From: Verrucomicrobiales bacterium
Lineage (GTDB): Bacteria > Verrucomicrobiota > Verrucomicrobiia > Limisphaerales > UBA9464
Length of the DNA stretch: 40,203 nt
Assembly: GCA_005805505.1 (NCBI GenBank)
Contig: SYMJ01000191.1
Location: 1-40,203, forward strand
Direction of reading: 5' to 3'
Shown here: piece after piece, positions 23,741-32,572 of the stretch
How positions within the stretch are numbered: position 1 is the stretch's first letter
How the letters are laid out: the number at the start of each line of letters is the position of its first letter
Program-made: the position numbers and the translations under genes
Notes under the pieces: generated by a model
Told to the model about the DNA's origin: nothing
The model's database searches: none
The model's input: the letters and a program-made list of their open reading frames with translations, nothing else

Positions 23741-24721
23741 TCAACGCCTCTCGAACACCTGCCGGATGATGTCCTCAATAGGGACCTCTTCGACGGCAAA
23801 ATCCTTCACCGGCAGTCGGTCCAGCAGCACCTTGCAAGTGGCGATGACTGATTCCCGGGGCACCTTCAGCCGGGCCAGCGCCGAGCTCTGTTCCAGCACC
23901 TCTCCCAATTCTGCCAAGGGCACCGAAGCGAACCCGGAAGCCTGCTCCAGAGTGACCGTGATAATCTTGAAGCCCGCAAAACGGTCGAGAATCTCGGCCA
24001 AACGCCCGTCAAAGAACACCGTACCCCGATCGATGATGATGACCCGGTCGCACAACTCCTGAATGTCGGCCATGTAGTGACTCGTGAGCAGGATGGTCGT
24101 CTTGCGTTGCCGGTTGTGCTCGCGCAAGAACTCCCGAACCACCTTCTGGGAGACCACATCGAGCCCAATGGTCGGTTCGTCGAGGAAGAGCACCTTCGGC
24201 TGATGAAGCAGCGCGGCGATTAATTCGCACTTCATCCGCTCGCCCAGGGACAGCTCGCGGACCGCGGTGGAGAGCTTGTCGCGCACCCCGAGCAATTCAC
24301 TCATCTCATCGACCGTTCGCCGGAAGGCCTCGGGGGCTAGACCGTAAATGCGCCCATTCAGTTCGAGCGAATCCCGAGCCGGAAGATCCCACCAGAGCTG
24401 GTTTTTCTGTCCGAGCAGGAGGGCGAACTGCCGACGGTAACCATCGGCCCGTTCCCACGGCACGTAGCCCAGCACCGAAGCGGTGCCCGAAGTCGGGTAC
24501 AACAAACCTGCCAGCATCTTGAGTGTGGTGGTCTTGCCGGCACCATTGGGCCCGAGGAACCCCACGAACTCCCCCTCCTCGACCTGGAACGACACATCCT
24601 TCACCGCAAACACCGTCTCGTACTCGCGATGAAACAATCCCTTGAGCGCCCCGGAGAACCCCGGAGCCTTTTTGTAGGTACGGAACGACCGCGTCAGTCT
24701 CTGAACATCGATGAGCGCCAC
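23741..24721 (-). CDS. ABC-2 type transporter ATP-binding protein
   Basis: A 326-residue ABC ATPase. From GTG 24721 the protein begins with a family-like N-terminus (ALIDVQRLTRSFRTYKKAPG). Walker A is GPNGAGKT (57-64), the Q-loop is LLGQKNQLWWDLP, the signature is LSLGERMKCE, and Walker B is VLFLDEPTIGLD, followed by the H-loop LLTSHYM. The LSLG signature and EPTIGLD are typical of the uncharacterised ABC-2 group (COG4586) that usually sits with two permease genes. Here no permease follows: the stop codon directly meets the palindromic repeat. A C-terminal domain of about 85 residues follows the nucleotide-binding domain. The longer frame to 24871 would extend 50 residues without similarity. 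It diverges from the sialidase-like gene. Confidence 0.88.
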   Translation of the reverse strand: MALIDVQRLTRSFRTYKKAPGFSGALKGLFHREYETVFAVKDVSFQVEEGEFVGFLGPNGAGKTTTLKMLAGLLYPTSGTASVLGYVPWERADGYRRQFALLLGQKNQLWWDLPARDSLELNGRIYGLAPEAFRRTVDEMSELLGVRDKLSTAVRELSLGERMKCELIAALLHQPKVLFLDEPTIGLDVVSQKVVREFLREHNRQRKTTILLTSHYMADIQELCDRVIIIDRGTVFFDGRLAEILDRFAGFKIITVTLEQASGFASVPLAELGEVLEQSSALARLKVPRESVIATCKVLLDRLPVKDFAVEEVPIEDIIRQVFERR

Positions 24722-24880
24722 GCCAATGATACTGCAACAGCCCTCACCCCGAGGCGAACCGGGATTCACAGGGAGTCCGCCGTAGAAAACAGAAGATTCC
24801 ACCCGGGGTGGGTCAGCGATCTTGAGCGTTGGATCCATTTTATGACTGAAACTCCGGGAGTTCGCCTCCATGGTTCACCC

Positions 24881-25930
24881 ATGCCCCGCCGGTTTTTGAG
24901 TCTTTTTGCCGTCATCGGATGCGCCTTGGGGGCGCAGAATTTTCCGGTGATCAAGTTGCAGTACTTGGCCGACAAGCCGCCCACGCTGTCCTCCCACGCT
25001 TCGACCATCGAAGAGACACCCCAGGGGATGGCCGCAGCCTGGTTCGGGGGCACCGCCGAACGGGCCAAAGACGTGGTGATCTGGTTCTCCAAGAAACCGC
25101 AGCATCAGTGGCTCAAGCCCGTCGAAGTGGCCCGAGGCACCGAAGACGCGGGCGCCCCGCAATACGCCTGCTGGAACCCAGTGCTCTGGCAGCAACCTGG
25201 CGGTAGCCTGTGGCTCTTCTACAAGGTCGGCCCGAGTCCGGACACGTGGTGGGGACGGGTCCAGGAATCCCAGGACGGCGGGCGCACCTGGAGCAAGTCG
25301 CGCCGATTGCCCGACGGACAAGTCGGGCCCGTGCGCAACAAACCGGTGCTGCTGGCCGACGGCACCCTTCTCTGCGGCGCCAGCTCCGAGGATGCTGGCT
25401 GGCGGCTCCACATGGAGTGGTCCAAACCTCCCTTCACCGAGTGGCATCGAACCGGCGCACTGAATACCGCCGATCAATGGGGCGCGATTCAACCCACCGT
25501 GCTGGTCTGGGACGGCGGAAGCCGCATCCAAAGCCTGGTTCGCACCCGACAAAAGGTGATCGCCGAGCACTGGAGCAGCGATCAGGGCCGCACCTGGACT
25601 CCGCTGGCCAAGACCAGCCTACCCAACCCGAACAGCGGCATTGATGCGGTGCGCCTGCGCGATGGCCGAGCGCTACTGGTCTACAACCCGCTGGCCGAGA
25701 ACCGCAGTGTGATCGGGCTGGCTATTTCGTCGGACGGCAAGTCCTGGAAGCATTTCGCCGACCTTGAAAGCACTCAGGAACCGGGCAAAGCCGACCTCGC
25801 CCACAACCCGGGCGAACTGAGCTATCCGGCGGTGGTGCAGGCCCGCGATGGCAAGGTGCACATCACCTACACTTGGAAGCGCGAAAAGATCCGCCACGTG
25901 ATCGTGGATCCAGCCCGGATCGGGAACTGA
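24881..25930 (+). CDS. Secreted sialidase-like (BNR/Asp-box) glycosidase
   Basis: A 349-residue protein from ATG 24881 with a signal peptide (RRFLSLFAVIGCALGAQ). The body fits the exo-alpha-sialidase six-bladed propeller family: an early Arg-containing strand, Asp-box repeats SQDGGRTWSKSR, SSDQGRTWTPL and SSDGKSWKHF, and the C-terminal YPAVVQARDGKVHITYTW. This subfamily is common in Verrucomicrobia and Planctomycetes and is annotated as exo-alpha-sialidase, though many members may act on other sugars. It probably acts in the periplasm or outside the cell on glycans. An in-frame ATG at 24842 is the main alternative start; the longest frame from 24629 overlaps the divergent ABC gene and is unlikely. 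It stands alone, converging on rpoN. Confidence 0.85.
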   Translation: MPRRFLSLFAVIGCALGAQNFPVIKLQYLADKPPTLSSHASTIEETPQGMAAAWFGGTAERAKDVVIWFSKKPQHQWLKPVEVARGTEDAGAPQYACWNPVLWQQPGGSLWLFYKVGPSPDTWWGRVQESQDGGRTWSKSRRLPDGQVGPVRNKPVLLADGTLLCGASSEDAGWRLHMEWSKPPFTEWHRTGALNTADQWGAIQPTVLVWDGGSRIQSLVRTRQKVIAEHWSSDQGRTWTPLAKTSLPNPNSGIDAVRLRDGRALLVYNPLAENRSVIGLAISSDGKSWKHFADLESTQEPGKADLAHNPGELSYPAVVQARDGKVHITYTWKREKIRHVIVDPARIGN

Positions 25931-25967
25931 CGTCAGAACACTTCAGAATCGAAGTCCCTCTTTTAGT

Positions 25968-25992
25968 CGACGTTCAGCCCTCGGAAACGTCG
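25968..25992. terminator. Possible bidirectional terminator hairpin
   Basis: CGACGTT and AACGTCG form a perfect 7-bp stem with an 11-base loop between the converging sialidase-like and rpoN genes. There is no clean T-run, so factor-independent termination is uncertain. Confidence 0.3.
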
Positions 25993-25996
25993 TGCC

Positions 25997-27922
25997 TCAC
26001 TGATAGGTGCGCCGCAGGTGGCTAGGCAACACGTTCAGCTCAGCTCGGTATTTGGCGACCGTGCGCCGGGCGATCATGACGTTCTTCTCCTTGAGCTTGT
26101 TGACCAACTGATCGTCGGAGAGAGGCTTGGCCGGGTTTTCACCGGCGATGATCTCGGCCAGGATGTTCTTCACCGAAGTGTTGGACACCGTTTGACCGTC
26201 GGCCGTCGCCACACCGGAGGTGAAGAAGAACTTCATCTCGAAGATCCCTTGGGGCGTGCGCATAAACTTGCCGGAAACGGCACGGCTTACGGTTGTCTCA
26301 TGAACACCCACTACCTCGGCCACCATTACCATGGTCATGGGCTTGAGGTGCTCAACTCCTTTTTCCATGAAATCCCGCTGACGCTTCACGATCTCGCGGC
26401 CGATGCTCAAAATGGTGCTCTGGCGCTGGTTCAGACTCTTGATCAGAAACTTGCCGGCCTTGATCTTGTCGCGCACGTATTCCCGGACCTCGGCTGAAGT
26501 TTCCGACTGAGCCAGCAAATCCTTGTAGGTGCTGCTAATGCGCAGCTGGGGCATGAACTCATCCTTGCCAGCCACGTCGTACTCCACTTTTTGGCGCTTC
26601 TCGGTGATCGGTAAAAAATCGCACAGAAAGATTCGGTTGAGATCGGCCACCAAGGCCTCAGTCGCACCGCCACCAACCTTCATTTCTTCGGACGACAACT
26701 GCTCGGCACAGGCCTTGAGGCGTTTGTCGGCGGCCGTGCTGAACGAGGCCTTCCCCAAGAACCGATGGTAGAGGCGTTCTTCACCCCGCACGATGCGAGT
26801 AAGGTCTTCGCTCAGGGCGTTTAGAAGGACCTCTGAAACCGAATCCTGATCAGTGAATCGCCACTGACGAAGTCCCTCGCGAGTTTGCATCGAGAGGCGG
26901 TAACGCAGGTGAGTAATCACCTCATCGTCTTCGTCGGGGTCACTCAGGATCTCCATCAGCGACGGCGGATCTTCGATGTCCGTCGCCTTGATGTCCGGGC
27001 TGGGATCATCGACCACGCGCCGGATGACCTCCAACTCCGGCACCACGTACTGTTCAGGATCGCGGGAAAAATCAGAACCCGGCCTCGGATCGAGCCGGGC
27101 GATCCGTCCCGCGGCCTCCTGGGCCTCGGACGGGGTGATGCCCAACTGGCGGGCGATCTCGGGGAACCGCCGTTTACCCAACTCCTCCATGTAGTCGCGG
27201 AGAATGAGGTATTCCAGATCATTGGTCCGGCCTGCTCGCTCCATCTGAAGCATCAGGCACTCCCGAAGGTCTCGAGCCCCCACACCGGGGGGTTCGAAGG
27301 ATTGGAGAACCGACAGCACTTCCAAAATTCGCTCGGTCGAGAAGCCTGTGGAGAAGGTGAGTTCTTCGGGTTGGGCCGTCAGATAACCTCGGTCGTCGAT
27401 GTTTCCGATGAGTAATTCGGAGACTTCACGCTGTTCAGGGGTCAACTCGGTGAAGCGCACCTGCTCCAGCAAGTACTCCTGCAAGGATTGGCCCGTGGTC
27501 AGGGAATCAAAGAGGTGCTGACGGCGCTCTTCATCCTCCTGGGTGACCTTGTTGACCGTGTTGTTCTGGGCGAAAACCTCGCGCCATTCCTCGTCCAGCT
27601 TCAGGAGCTTCTGGAGATCTTCAGAAAAACGATCAACCGGCTCGTCGTCGTGCTTTTCAACCGCCGGATCAAACTGGACATCGAGCGGGGGCTCCGCGGG
27701 ATCAGCGGCGGCTGCCTCGGCCTCGGCCCTAGCTTCCCGGGCCTCGGCATCGATCTCCAGGGATCCGATCTCTTCCAAAACCGGGTTCAACTGGAGCTCT
27801 TGCTCCACCATCGCCTTGAGCTCCAACACGGGTGCCTGCAGAAGCGCCAGCGAATGCTGGAGCTGCGGCGACAGCACCATCTGCTGGGAAAGCCGTTGGC
27901 TGAGTTGAAGTCCCGCGGACAT
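25997..27922 (-). CDS. rpoN: RNA polymerase sigma-54 factor with enlarged core-binding domain
   Basis: A 641-residue sigma-54, against about 480-500 residues normally. From ATG 27922 it starts with the activator-interaction region (LQLSQRLSQQMVLSPQLQHS), then an acidic Ala-rich linker (about 52-95). The core-binding domain opens with LEEQVRF-like and GYLT and is interrupted after YVVPELEVIRRVVDD by about 145 extra residues (305-451) before PQLRISSTYKDLL. The helix-turn-helix VAEVVGVHETTVSRAVSGKF and the RpoN box ARRTVAKYRAEL recognise the -12/-24 promoter. RpoN directs transcription dependent on enhancer-binding ATPases. The TTG-started extension to 28003 is not sigma-54 like. It follows mazG/proB but has its own 140-bp leader region. 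Confidence 0.96.
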   Translation of the reverse strand: MSAGLQLSQRLSQQMVLSPQLQHSLALLQAPVLELKAMVEQELQLNPVLEEIGSLEIDAEAREARAEAEAAAADPAEPPLDVQFDPAVEKHDDEPVDRFSEDLQKLLKLDEEWREVFAQNNTVNKVTQEDEERRQHLFDSLTTGQSLQEYLLEQVRFTELTPEQREVSELLIGNIDDRGYLTAQPEELTFSTGFSTERILEVLSVLQSFEPPGVGARDLRECLMLQMERAGRTNDLEYLILRDYMEELGKRRFPEIARQLGITPSEAQEAAGRIARLDPRPGSDFSRDPEQYVVPELEVIRRVVDDPSPDIKATDIEDPPSLMEILSDPDEDDEVITHLRYRLSMQTREGLRQWRFTDQDSVSEVLLNALSEDLTRIVRGEERLYHRFLGKASFSTAADKRLKACAEQLSSEEMKVGGGATEALVADLNRIFLCDFLPITEKRQKVEYDVAGKDEFMPQLRISSTYKDLLAQSETSAEVREYVRDKIKAGKFLIKSLNQRQSTILSIGREIVKRQRDFMEKGVEHLKPMTMVMVAEVVGVHETTVSRAVSGKFMRTPQGIFEMKFFFTSGVATADGQTVSNTSVKNILAEIIAGENPAKPLSDDQLVNKLKEKNVMIARRTVAKYRAELNVLPSHLRRTYQ

Positions 27923-28063
27923 CGACCTGCAAGGTACCGCAAGAATCTTGCCAATCAAAGAAAGAACCGAAACCACGGCCCTAAAATCTACTTTCAGCGC
28001 CAAAAATCACGCGCTGGCCCTGCAATCTTGCCTCTGACGATCTAATGTTCTTTAACGATTCAG

Positions 28064-28747
28064 TTACGCGGTTTTTGGGGTCACTTGACGTCGCTCCTGC
28101 TGACGCCAAGCCAACTCCCGACGCCGCAATTCGGCGCGCAACAACTCCTCGGCCGACCAACCGGCCGCCTGGCACTGGGCTGACAAGTCGAACAACGCCT
28201 CAGCCATGGCCTTGCGATCGCCTGCCTTGGGTTTCAGGGGGACCGATGCCAACCCAGCCTTGGCTGCTTTTTTGAGCAGTTTCTGGGAACGCATTAATGC
28301 GGGCAGATGTCGCGGGATCCCATCCAGGGCCGATTTCCGCTCATGCTTAGAACCCGCCTTTTCGGCCTTCTTAATGGATTCCCAATTGGCCCAAACCTGA
28401 TCGATATTCTTCACCGTCACCGATCCGAAGACATGCGGATGGCGGCGAATGAGTTTGTCTACTAAGTGCTGGCAAACCGCATCAAAATCAAACACCCCAC
28501 GCTCCCGCGCCAACTGGGCATGGAATACCACCTGAAGGAGCAGGTCCCCCAACTCCTCGGCCATCTCCACATCATCGCCGGCCTCGATCGCATCCATCAA
28601 TTCATACACCTCCTCCACGGCATGGGAGCGGAGGGATCGATGGTCTTGCTCGCGGTCCCAAGGGCATCCGTCCGGAGCGCGAAGGGCGGCCATCACCTCG
28701 AGCAGTTGTCGGATGGGGGCAAGTCGTCGGGAAGGAGCTTTGGGCAT
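28064..28747 (-). CDS. mazG: Nucleoside triphosphate pyrophosphohydrolase MazG
   Basis: A 227-residue all-alpha NTP pyrophosphohydrolase that converts nucleoside triphosphates to monophosphates. The N-terminal MazG domain shows CPWDREQDHRSLRSHAVEEVYEL and AEELGDLLLQVVFHA, which supply the Glu/Asp ligands for Mg2+ (EExxE and ExxD). A second, more degenerate half has VWANWESIKKAEK and GIPRHLPALMRSQKL. Typical two-domain MazG proteins run to about 260 residues, so the C-terminus is short, ending after a basic stretch. It is 27 bp after proB, and rpoN follows 141 bp later. Confidence 0.92.
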   Translation of the reverse strand: MPKAPSRRLAPIRQLLEVMAALRAPDGCPWDREQDHRSLRSHAVEEVYELMDAIEAGDDVEMAEELGDLLLQVVFHAQLARERGVFDFDAVCQHLVDKLIRRHPHVFGSVTVKNIDQVWANWESIKKAEKAGSKHERKSALDGIPRHLPALMRSQKLLKKAAKAGLASVPLKPKAGDRKAMAEALFDLSAQCQAAGWSAEELLRAELRRRELAWRQQERRQVTPKTA

Positions 28748-28774
28748 GGGATTCGTGTTCGATGAGCTAACGAT

Positions 28775-29905
28775 TCAGAGCACCACAAGATCATCTCGAT
28801 GGATAATCTCCGCCTGCTTTTGAGATCGTTCGCGAACCTCGGTCGCAGAGGCACCGGCCAGACCCCGAGCCAATTCCCGACCTTCCGGATCGCAAATTCG
28901 AACCACATCACCCGCCTGAAACTCTCCCTCGCAGCGAATAATTCCTGGAGCGAGCAGGCTGCGCCCGTGATCCCTCAGCGCCACCACGGCTCCAGCGTCC
29001 ACCGTCAGGGTTCCTTCGGCATGGTGGTAGAAGGCGATCCAACGCTTGCGACTCGAGAGGCGGCCAGAGCCGGCCAAGAAACGGGTGCCGACGGACTCGC
29101 CATTCACGATCTTCTCCAAGGCGTCATGCCGGTGCCCTGGAGCAATGACCAAGGGAATGCCCGAGCGGACGACGATCTTCGCGGCCAAAATCTTGGTGGT
29201 CATGCCACCGGTAGCGGTTTCGCTCGAGGTCCCACCGGCCATGGCTTCGATCCGCGCATCGACCGCTTCCACCGTCTCCAGCAAACGGGCCTCCGGCTTT
29301 CCGAAGTTCTCAATCAAACCGTCGGCCGTCGTCAAAATGACGAGTAAATCGGCCGGCAAGAGGCTGGCTACCAGTGCAGACAACCGATCGTTGTCTCCGA
29401 ACTTCAACTCTGTCACCGACACCACATCGTTCTCGTTGATGATGGGCAGGACCTTGTGCTTGAGCAGGGTCAGTAGGGTATTGCGCGCATTGAGGTGCCG
29501 GGTGTGGTCGGCCAGGTCGTCGTGGGTCAAAAGCACTTGAGCCACAGGTTGGTCGTAGTGGCGGAAAAGCGACTCGTACAAAGCCATGAGCCGCGATTGC
29601 CCGACCGCGGCACAAGCCTGTCGTTCGGCCAGACTCCCTGGCCGCCGATCATAACCGAGCACTCCCATGCCGGCCCCGACGGCTCCCGAGGTCACTACGA
29701 CAACCTCGTGGCCCGCCGACCGGAGTCGGGCGATTTGCGCCACCAGTTGAGCAAACTGAACCAAGTCGAGCCGCTTGGAGACATCGGTAAGGACACCGGT
29801 TCCTAGCTTAACGACCACACGACGGGCAGATGGAGGCGCAGACGAACGCACGCCGAATAGTTTGCTGATCCAACGCGTTGGCTCAATCCGCAAGTCACGC
29901 CTCAT
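28775..29905 (-). CDS. proB: Glutamate 5-kinase with PUA domain
   Basis: A 376-residue amino acid kinase that phosphorylates glutamate at the gamma-carboxylate, the first step of proline synthesis. Motifs are VVVKLGTGVL (nucleotide binding), VVVTSGAVGAG, INENDVVS, FGDNDRLSALVA and GGMTTKILAAKI, followed by a C-terminal PUA domain (TLTVDAGAVVALRDHGRSLL). ATG 29905 was chosen; the frame continues to 30100 but the added 65 residues have no kinase similarity and would overlap the divergent helicase. A GTG a little farther in is possible. mazG follows closely. proA is not in the window. Confidence 0.94.
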   Translation of the reverse strand: MRRDLRIEPTRWISKLFGVRSSAPPSARRVVVKLGTGVLTDVSKRLDLVQFAQLVAQIARLRSAGHEVVVVTSGAVGAGMGVLGYDRRPGSLAERQACAAVGQSRLMALYESLFRHYDQPVAQVLLTHDDLADHTRHLNARNTLLTLLKHKVLPIINENDVVSVTELKFGDNDRLSALVASLLPADLLVILTTADGLIENFGKPEARLLETVEAVDARIEAMAGGTSSETATGGMTTKILAAKIVVRSGIPLVIAPGHRHDALEKIVNGESVGTRFLAGSGRLSSRKRWIAFYHHAEGTLTVDAGAVVALRDHGRSLLAPGIIRCEGEFQAGDVVRICDPEGRELARGLAGASATEVRERSQKQAEIIHRDDLVVL

Positions 29906-30000
29906 CAGGCACAAAACACCGCGATCCCGAACTCCGCTCCATTCAAACCAGAGTCTTCGAAGCTGTTGGTGCTTTTGGCAGTCGATCGTAGTGTTCAGGC

Positions 30001-32541
30001 GTGCCGCCGTTCGCTGCCCCACCGGAAACCCCTGATCCACCTGCGGGCCTGCAACAGTTCGTTGTTCCTGACCTGTGGCAGCAGCAGGCCGTGTCGGCAT
30101 TGAGAGCGGGCAAGGACGTGGTCATCCATGCGCCCACAGGCGCCGGCAAGACGCTGGTGTTCGAATTGTGGTCGAAGTCGGGCAGAAACCGGGGTCAGGC
30201 CATTTACACAGTGCCCACTCGGGCGTTGGCCAATGACAAACTGGCTGAATGGCGAGCCCGGGGCTGGAACGTGGGCATCGCCACCGGCGACCTGGCCGAG
30301 AACCTCGACGCCCCAATTCTTGTAGCCACCCTCGAAACACAGAAAAACAGGCTCATCCGAGGCGATGGCCCCACACTGCTCATCGTCGACGAGTACCAGA
30401 TGCTCGGCGATGAAGACCGAGGACTGAACTACGAACTGGCACTGGCACTGGCTCCACCGCAAACGCAGCTGCTGCTTCTGAGCGGCTCGGTGGCCAACCC
30501 TGATCAGGTGGCCAACTGGCTGCGCCGTCTGGGTCGTGCCGTCGAAGTGGTCAAACACACCGTCCGTCCCGTGCCGCTGGACGAGGTCTTCGCCAACGAA
30601 CTCAACTGGCGATTGCCGCCGGAGATCCGCAGCTACTGGCCACGCCTGTGCGCCAAGGCCTTGGCCGAGGGATTGGGGCCGGTGCTGCTCTTCGCCCCCC
30701 GACGAGCCCACGCCGAAGAACTCGCCTCAGACATAGCCCGACAACTGCCCTGTCCGCATCCGCTGCAACTGACCGAAGCCCAGAAACGGCTCGTCGGCGA
30801 ACCCCTGGCCAAGATGCTCAAATCCCGAGTGGCCTATCACCACAGTGGTTTGAGCTACGCGGTGCGCGCCGGAGTCATTGAGCCCCTCACCAAGGCGGGC
30901 CAACTTCGAGTCGTCGTGGCCACGATGGGGTTGGCCGCCGGTATTAACTTTAGCCTGCGATCGGTGGCCATCACGGCCGCGCAGTACAAGCGGGACGGAC
31001 GCGAGATTCCTCTGAGGGGTGACGAGATCCTGCAAATGTTCGGACGCGCCGGACGCCGCGGGCTCGACGAGATGGGTTACGTGCTCGTCAGTGCCAATGA
31101 GTTGCGGATGCGCGATGGACACCCCTGCGCTCTCGCCCGATCCGGCATGGTCGATTGGAGCGCCCTACTGGGTCTCATGGCGGTCGCCGCCGACGCGGGT
31201 AAATCTCCCTTTGTCGAGGCCGTGCGAGTGCAAGAGCGCTTATTCACCACCAAGCCCATCATTCTTGGCGTCGAAGAATCTCTGAAACGGCCGAATGCTC
31301 CGTGCGGCTGGATGACCGACGCCGAGCGAGCGCGCCAGGTCCGGAAGAAAAACAGGGAACTGCTCAACTCAGCCGGTGAATGGGAGCCCTACCCCTTCTG
31401 GCAGGAACGTCCGCTGGGTAAAATCTGGGTCATCGCGGCCACCACAGCGCTGCCAATACCCTCGGAGAATGGCTCCGAAACGGCAACCATCCCATCGCTC
31501 CCACTCAAGTCGGCGTTGACGGTTCAAGAGGCCCTAGAAAAAGTGGGTCAAGGCGGACTCACCGCCTTAGAAGAAACGCCCGAGGGCACCCTCTATGGCC
31601 GCTCGATGATTGCGGCCGACCGAATGGCGGATGGTCGCCTGATCTTAGCCAAGTGGGTCCGACGCTTGACCCAGTGGCACGGACGCGAAGTCAGCCAAGA
31701 CATCTTCAGCGAGACCCTCAAGCCGGCCCTCGAAAAGAACCTGCTGCAACAGCGGCTCCCCGTGGTCCGCTGGGTCGAACACGATCAATCCATCACCGTG
31801 CTGGTCAGCCTAGAACTCCAGACTATTAAGGTGCCCGTGGATCGTCATGGAGTGGCGCTGTGGCGCCCAAAAGAACGCGAGGTACTTTCGGCCGTCTGCG
31901 CGCGCTGCGAATGGACCGAGATCTGCCGCGGGCTTTCGGCCGCCCCAGGCACCGCACTCACCTGGCGACGCCTCGGGTTGGTCGATGCCCAGGGCAATCC
32001 GACCCGGCGCGGACGCGTGGTGAGTTTCTTCTCCGGCGGCGATGGCTTAGCGATCGCAGCTGCTCTCGAAGACGCCACCTACCCGTTGGAGGAATTGGTC
32101 TACGACTTGGCCAACCTCGACGCGGGGTTCCGCTTCTGTGCCGACGGAGACCGCTATGGCGGTCAACTGGCCTTTGCCTGCCGCAAGGCCTATGGCCCCG
32201 CATCGATCGATGGATACCTGGAGACCGGGCTACCCCTCAAGTATGGCACCGGAGCCGAAACGGTGGTCCGCAGGATCCATCAAGACCCGGCCTGCAAGGT
32301 GCGCTTTGTCACCGAAGTGCTCGGTACCGGCGACATCGATCGCATGATCATCGAGTGGCGAAGCCTGCTGCGACAAATCGCCCATGCGGCACCGCTAGAA
32401 TGGCCTCGGTGGACGGAGCTTCAGGCCATGGCCAGACCCCTCTTGCATGAGGTGCGCTCCCCTACCGAGACCAGCCTACCCCCGCTGGAATACGCACAAA
32501 CCAAACGCATCGACCATCGCTTGATTCTGAGGAGATCCTGA
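30001..32541 (+). CDS. Ski2-like DEAD/DEAH-box helicase with Cys cluster
   Basis: An 846-residue SF2 helicase starting at GTG 30001. Motif I is APTGAGKT (44-51), motif II is DEYQ (130-133, a variant of DExH), and motif III is LSGSVANPD. Motif IV-VI features are YHHSGL, ATMGLAAGINF and QMFGRAGRRGLDEMGYVL, the last being typical of Ski2/Mtr4/Hel308-type enzymes. Past about residue 380 lies a long C-terminal half of unclear fold with CARCEWTEIC (about 632-642), a compact C-x2-C-x5-C arrangement reminiscent of the iron-sulphur or zinc clusters in other nucleic-acid enzymes, though with only three Cys. Function could be RNA or DNA remodelling. It heads a plus-strand run with two unrelated-looking genes (31- and 10-bp gaps). 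Confidence 0.85.
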   Translation: MPPFAAPPETPDPPAGLQQFVVPDLWQQQAVSALRAGKDVVIHAPTGAGKTLVFELWSKSGRNRGQAIYTVPTRALANDKLAEWRARGWNVGIATGDLAENLDAPILVATLETQKNRLIRGDGPTLLIVDEYQMLGDEDRGLNYELALALAPPQTQLLLLSGSVANPDQVANWLRRLGRAVEVVKHTVRPVPLDEVFANELNWRLPPEIRSYWPRLCAKALAEGLGPVLLFAPRRAHAEELASDIARQLPCPHPLQLTEAQKRLVGEPLAKMLKSRVAYHHSGLSYAVRAGVIEPLTKAGQLRVVVATMGLAAGINFSLRSVAITAAQYKRDGREIPLRGDEILQMFGRAGRRGLDEMGYVLVSANELRMRDGHPCALARSGMVDWSALLGLMAVAADAGKSPFVEAVRVQERLFTTKPIILGVEESLKRPNAPCGWMTDAERARQVRKKNRELLNSAGEWEPYPFWQERPLGKIWVIAATTALPIPSENGSETATIPSLPLKSALTVQEALEKVGQGGLTALEETPEGTLYGRSMIAADRMADGRLILAKWVRRLTQWHGREVSQDIFSETLKPALEKNLLQQRLPVVRWVEHDQSITVLVSLELQTIKVPVDRHGVALWRPKEREVLSAVCARCEWTEICRGLSAAPGTALTWRRLGLVDAQGNPTRRGRVVSFFSGGDGLAIAAALEDATYPLEELVYDLANLDAGFRFCADGDRYGGQLAFACRKAYGPASIDGYLETGLPLKYGTGAETVVRRIHQDPACKVRFVTEVLGTGDIDRMIIEWRSLLRQIAHAAPLEWPRWTELQAMARPLLHEVRSPTETSLPPLEYAQTKRIDHRLILRRS

Positions 32542-32572
32542 AAACCCATTTTCTGGACCCCAAACCAACGCC

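Noticed and set aside
23521-23799. Minus-strand frames of 67-92 codons inside the palindromic element
   Set aside because: They are fully within the repeat and overlap the ABC gene end; the similarity to the copy at 1796-1925 is explained at DNA level.
27923-28003. TTG-started N-terminal extension of rpoN
   Set aside because: The added 27 residues do not resemble sigma-54, whose conserved N-terminus begins at the ATG 27922.
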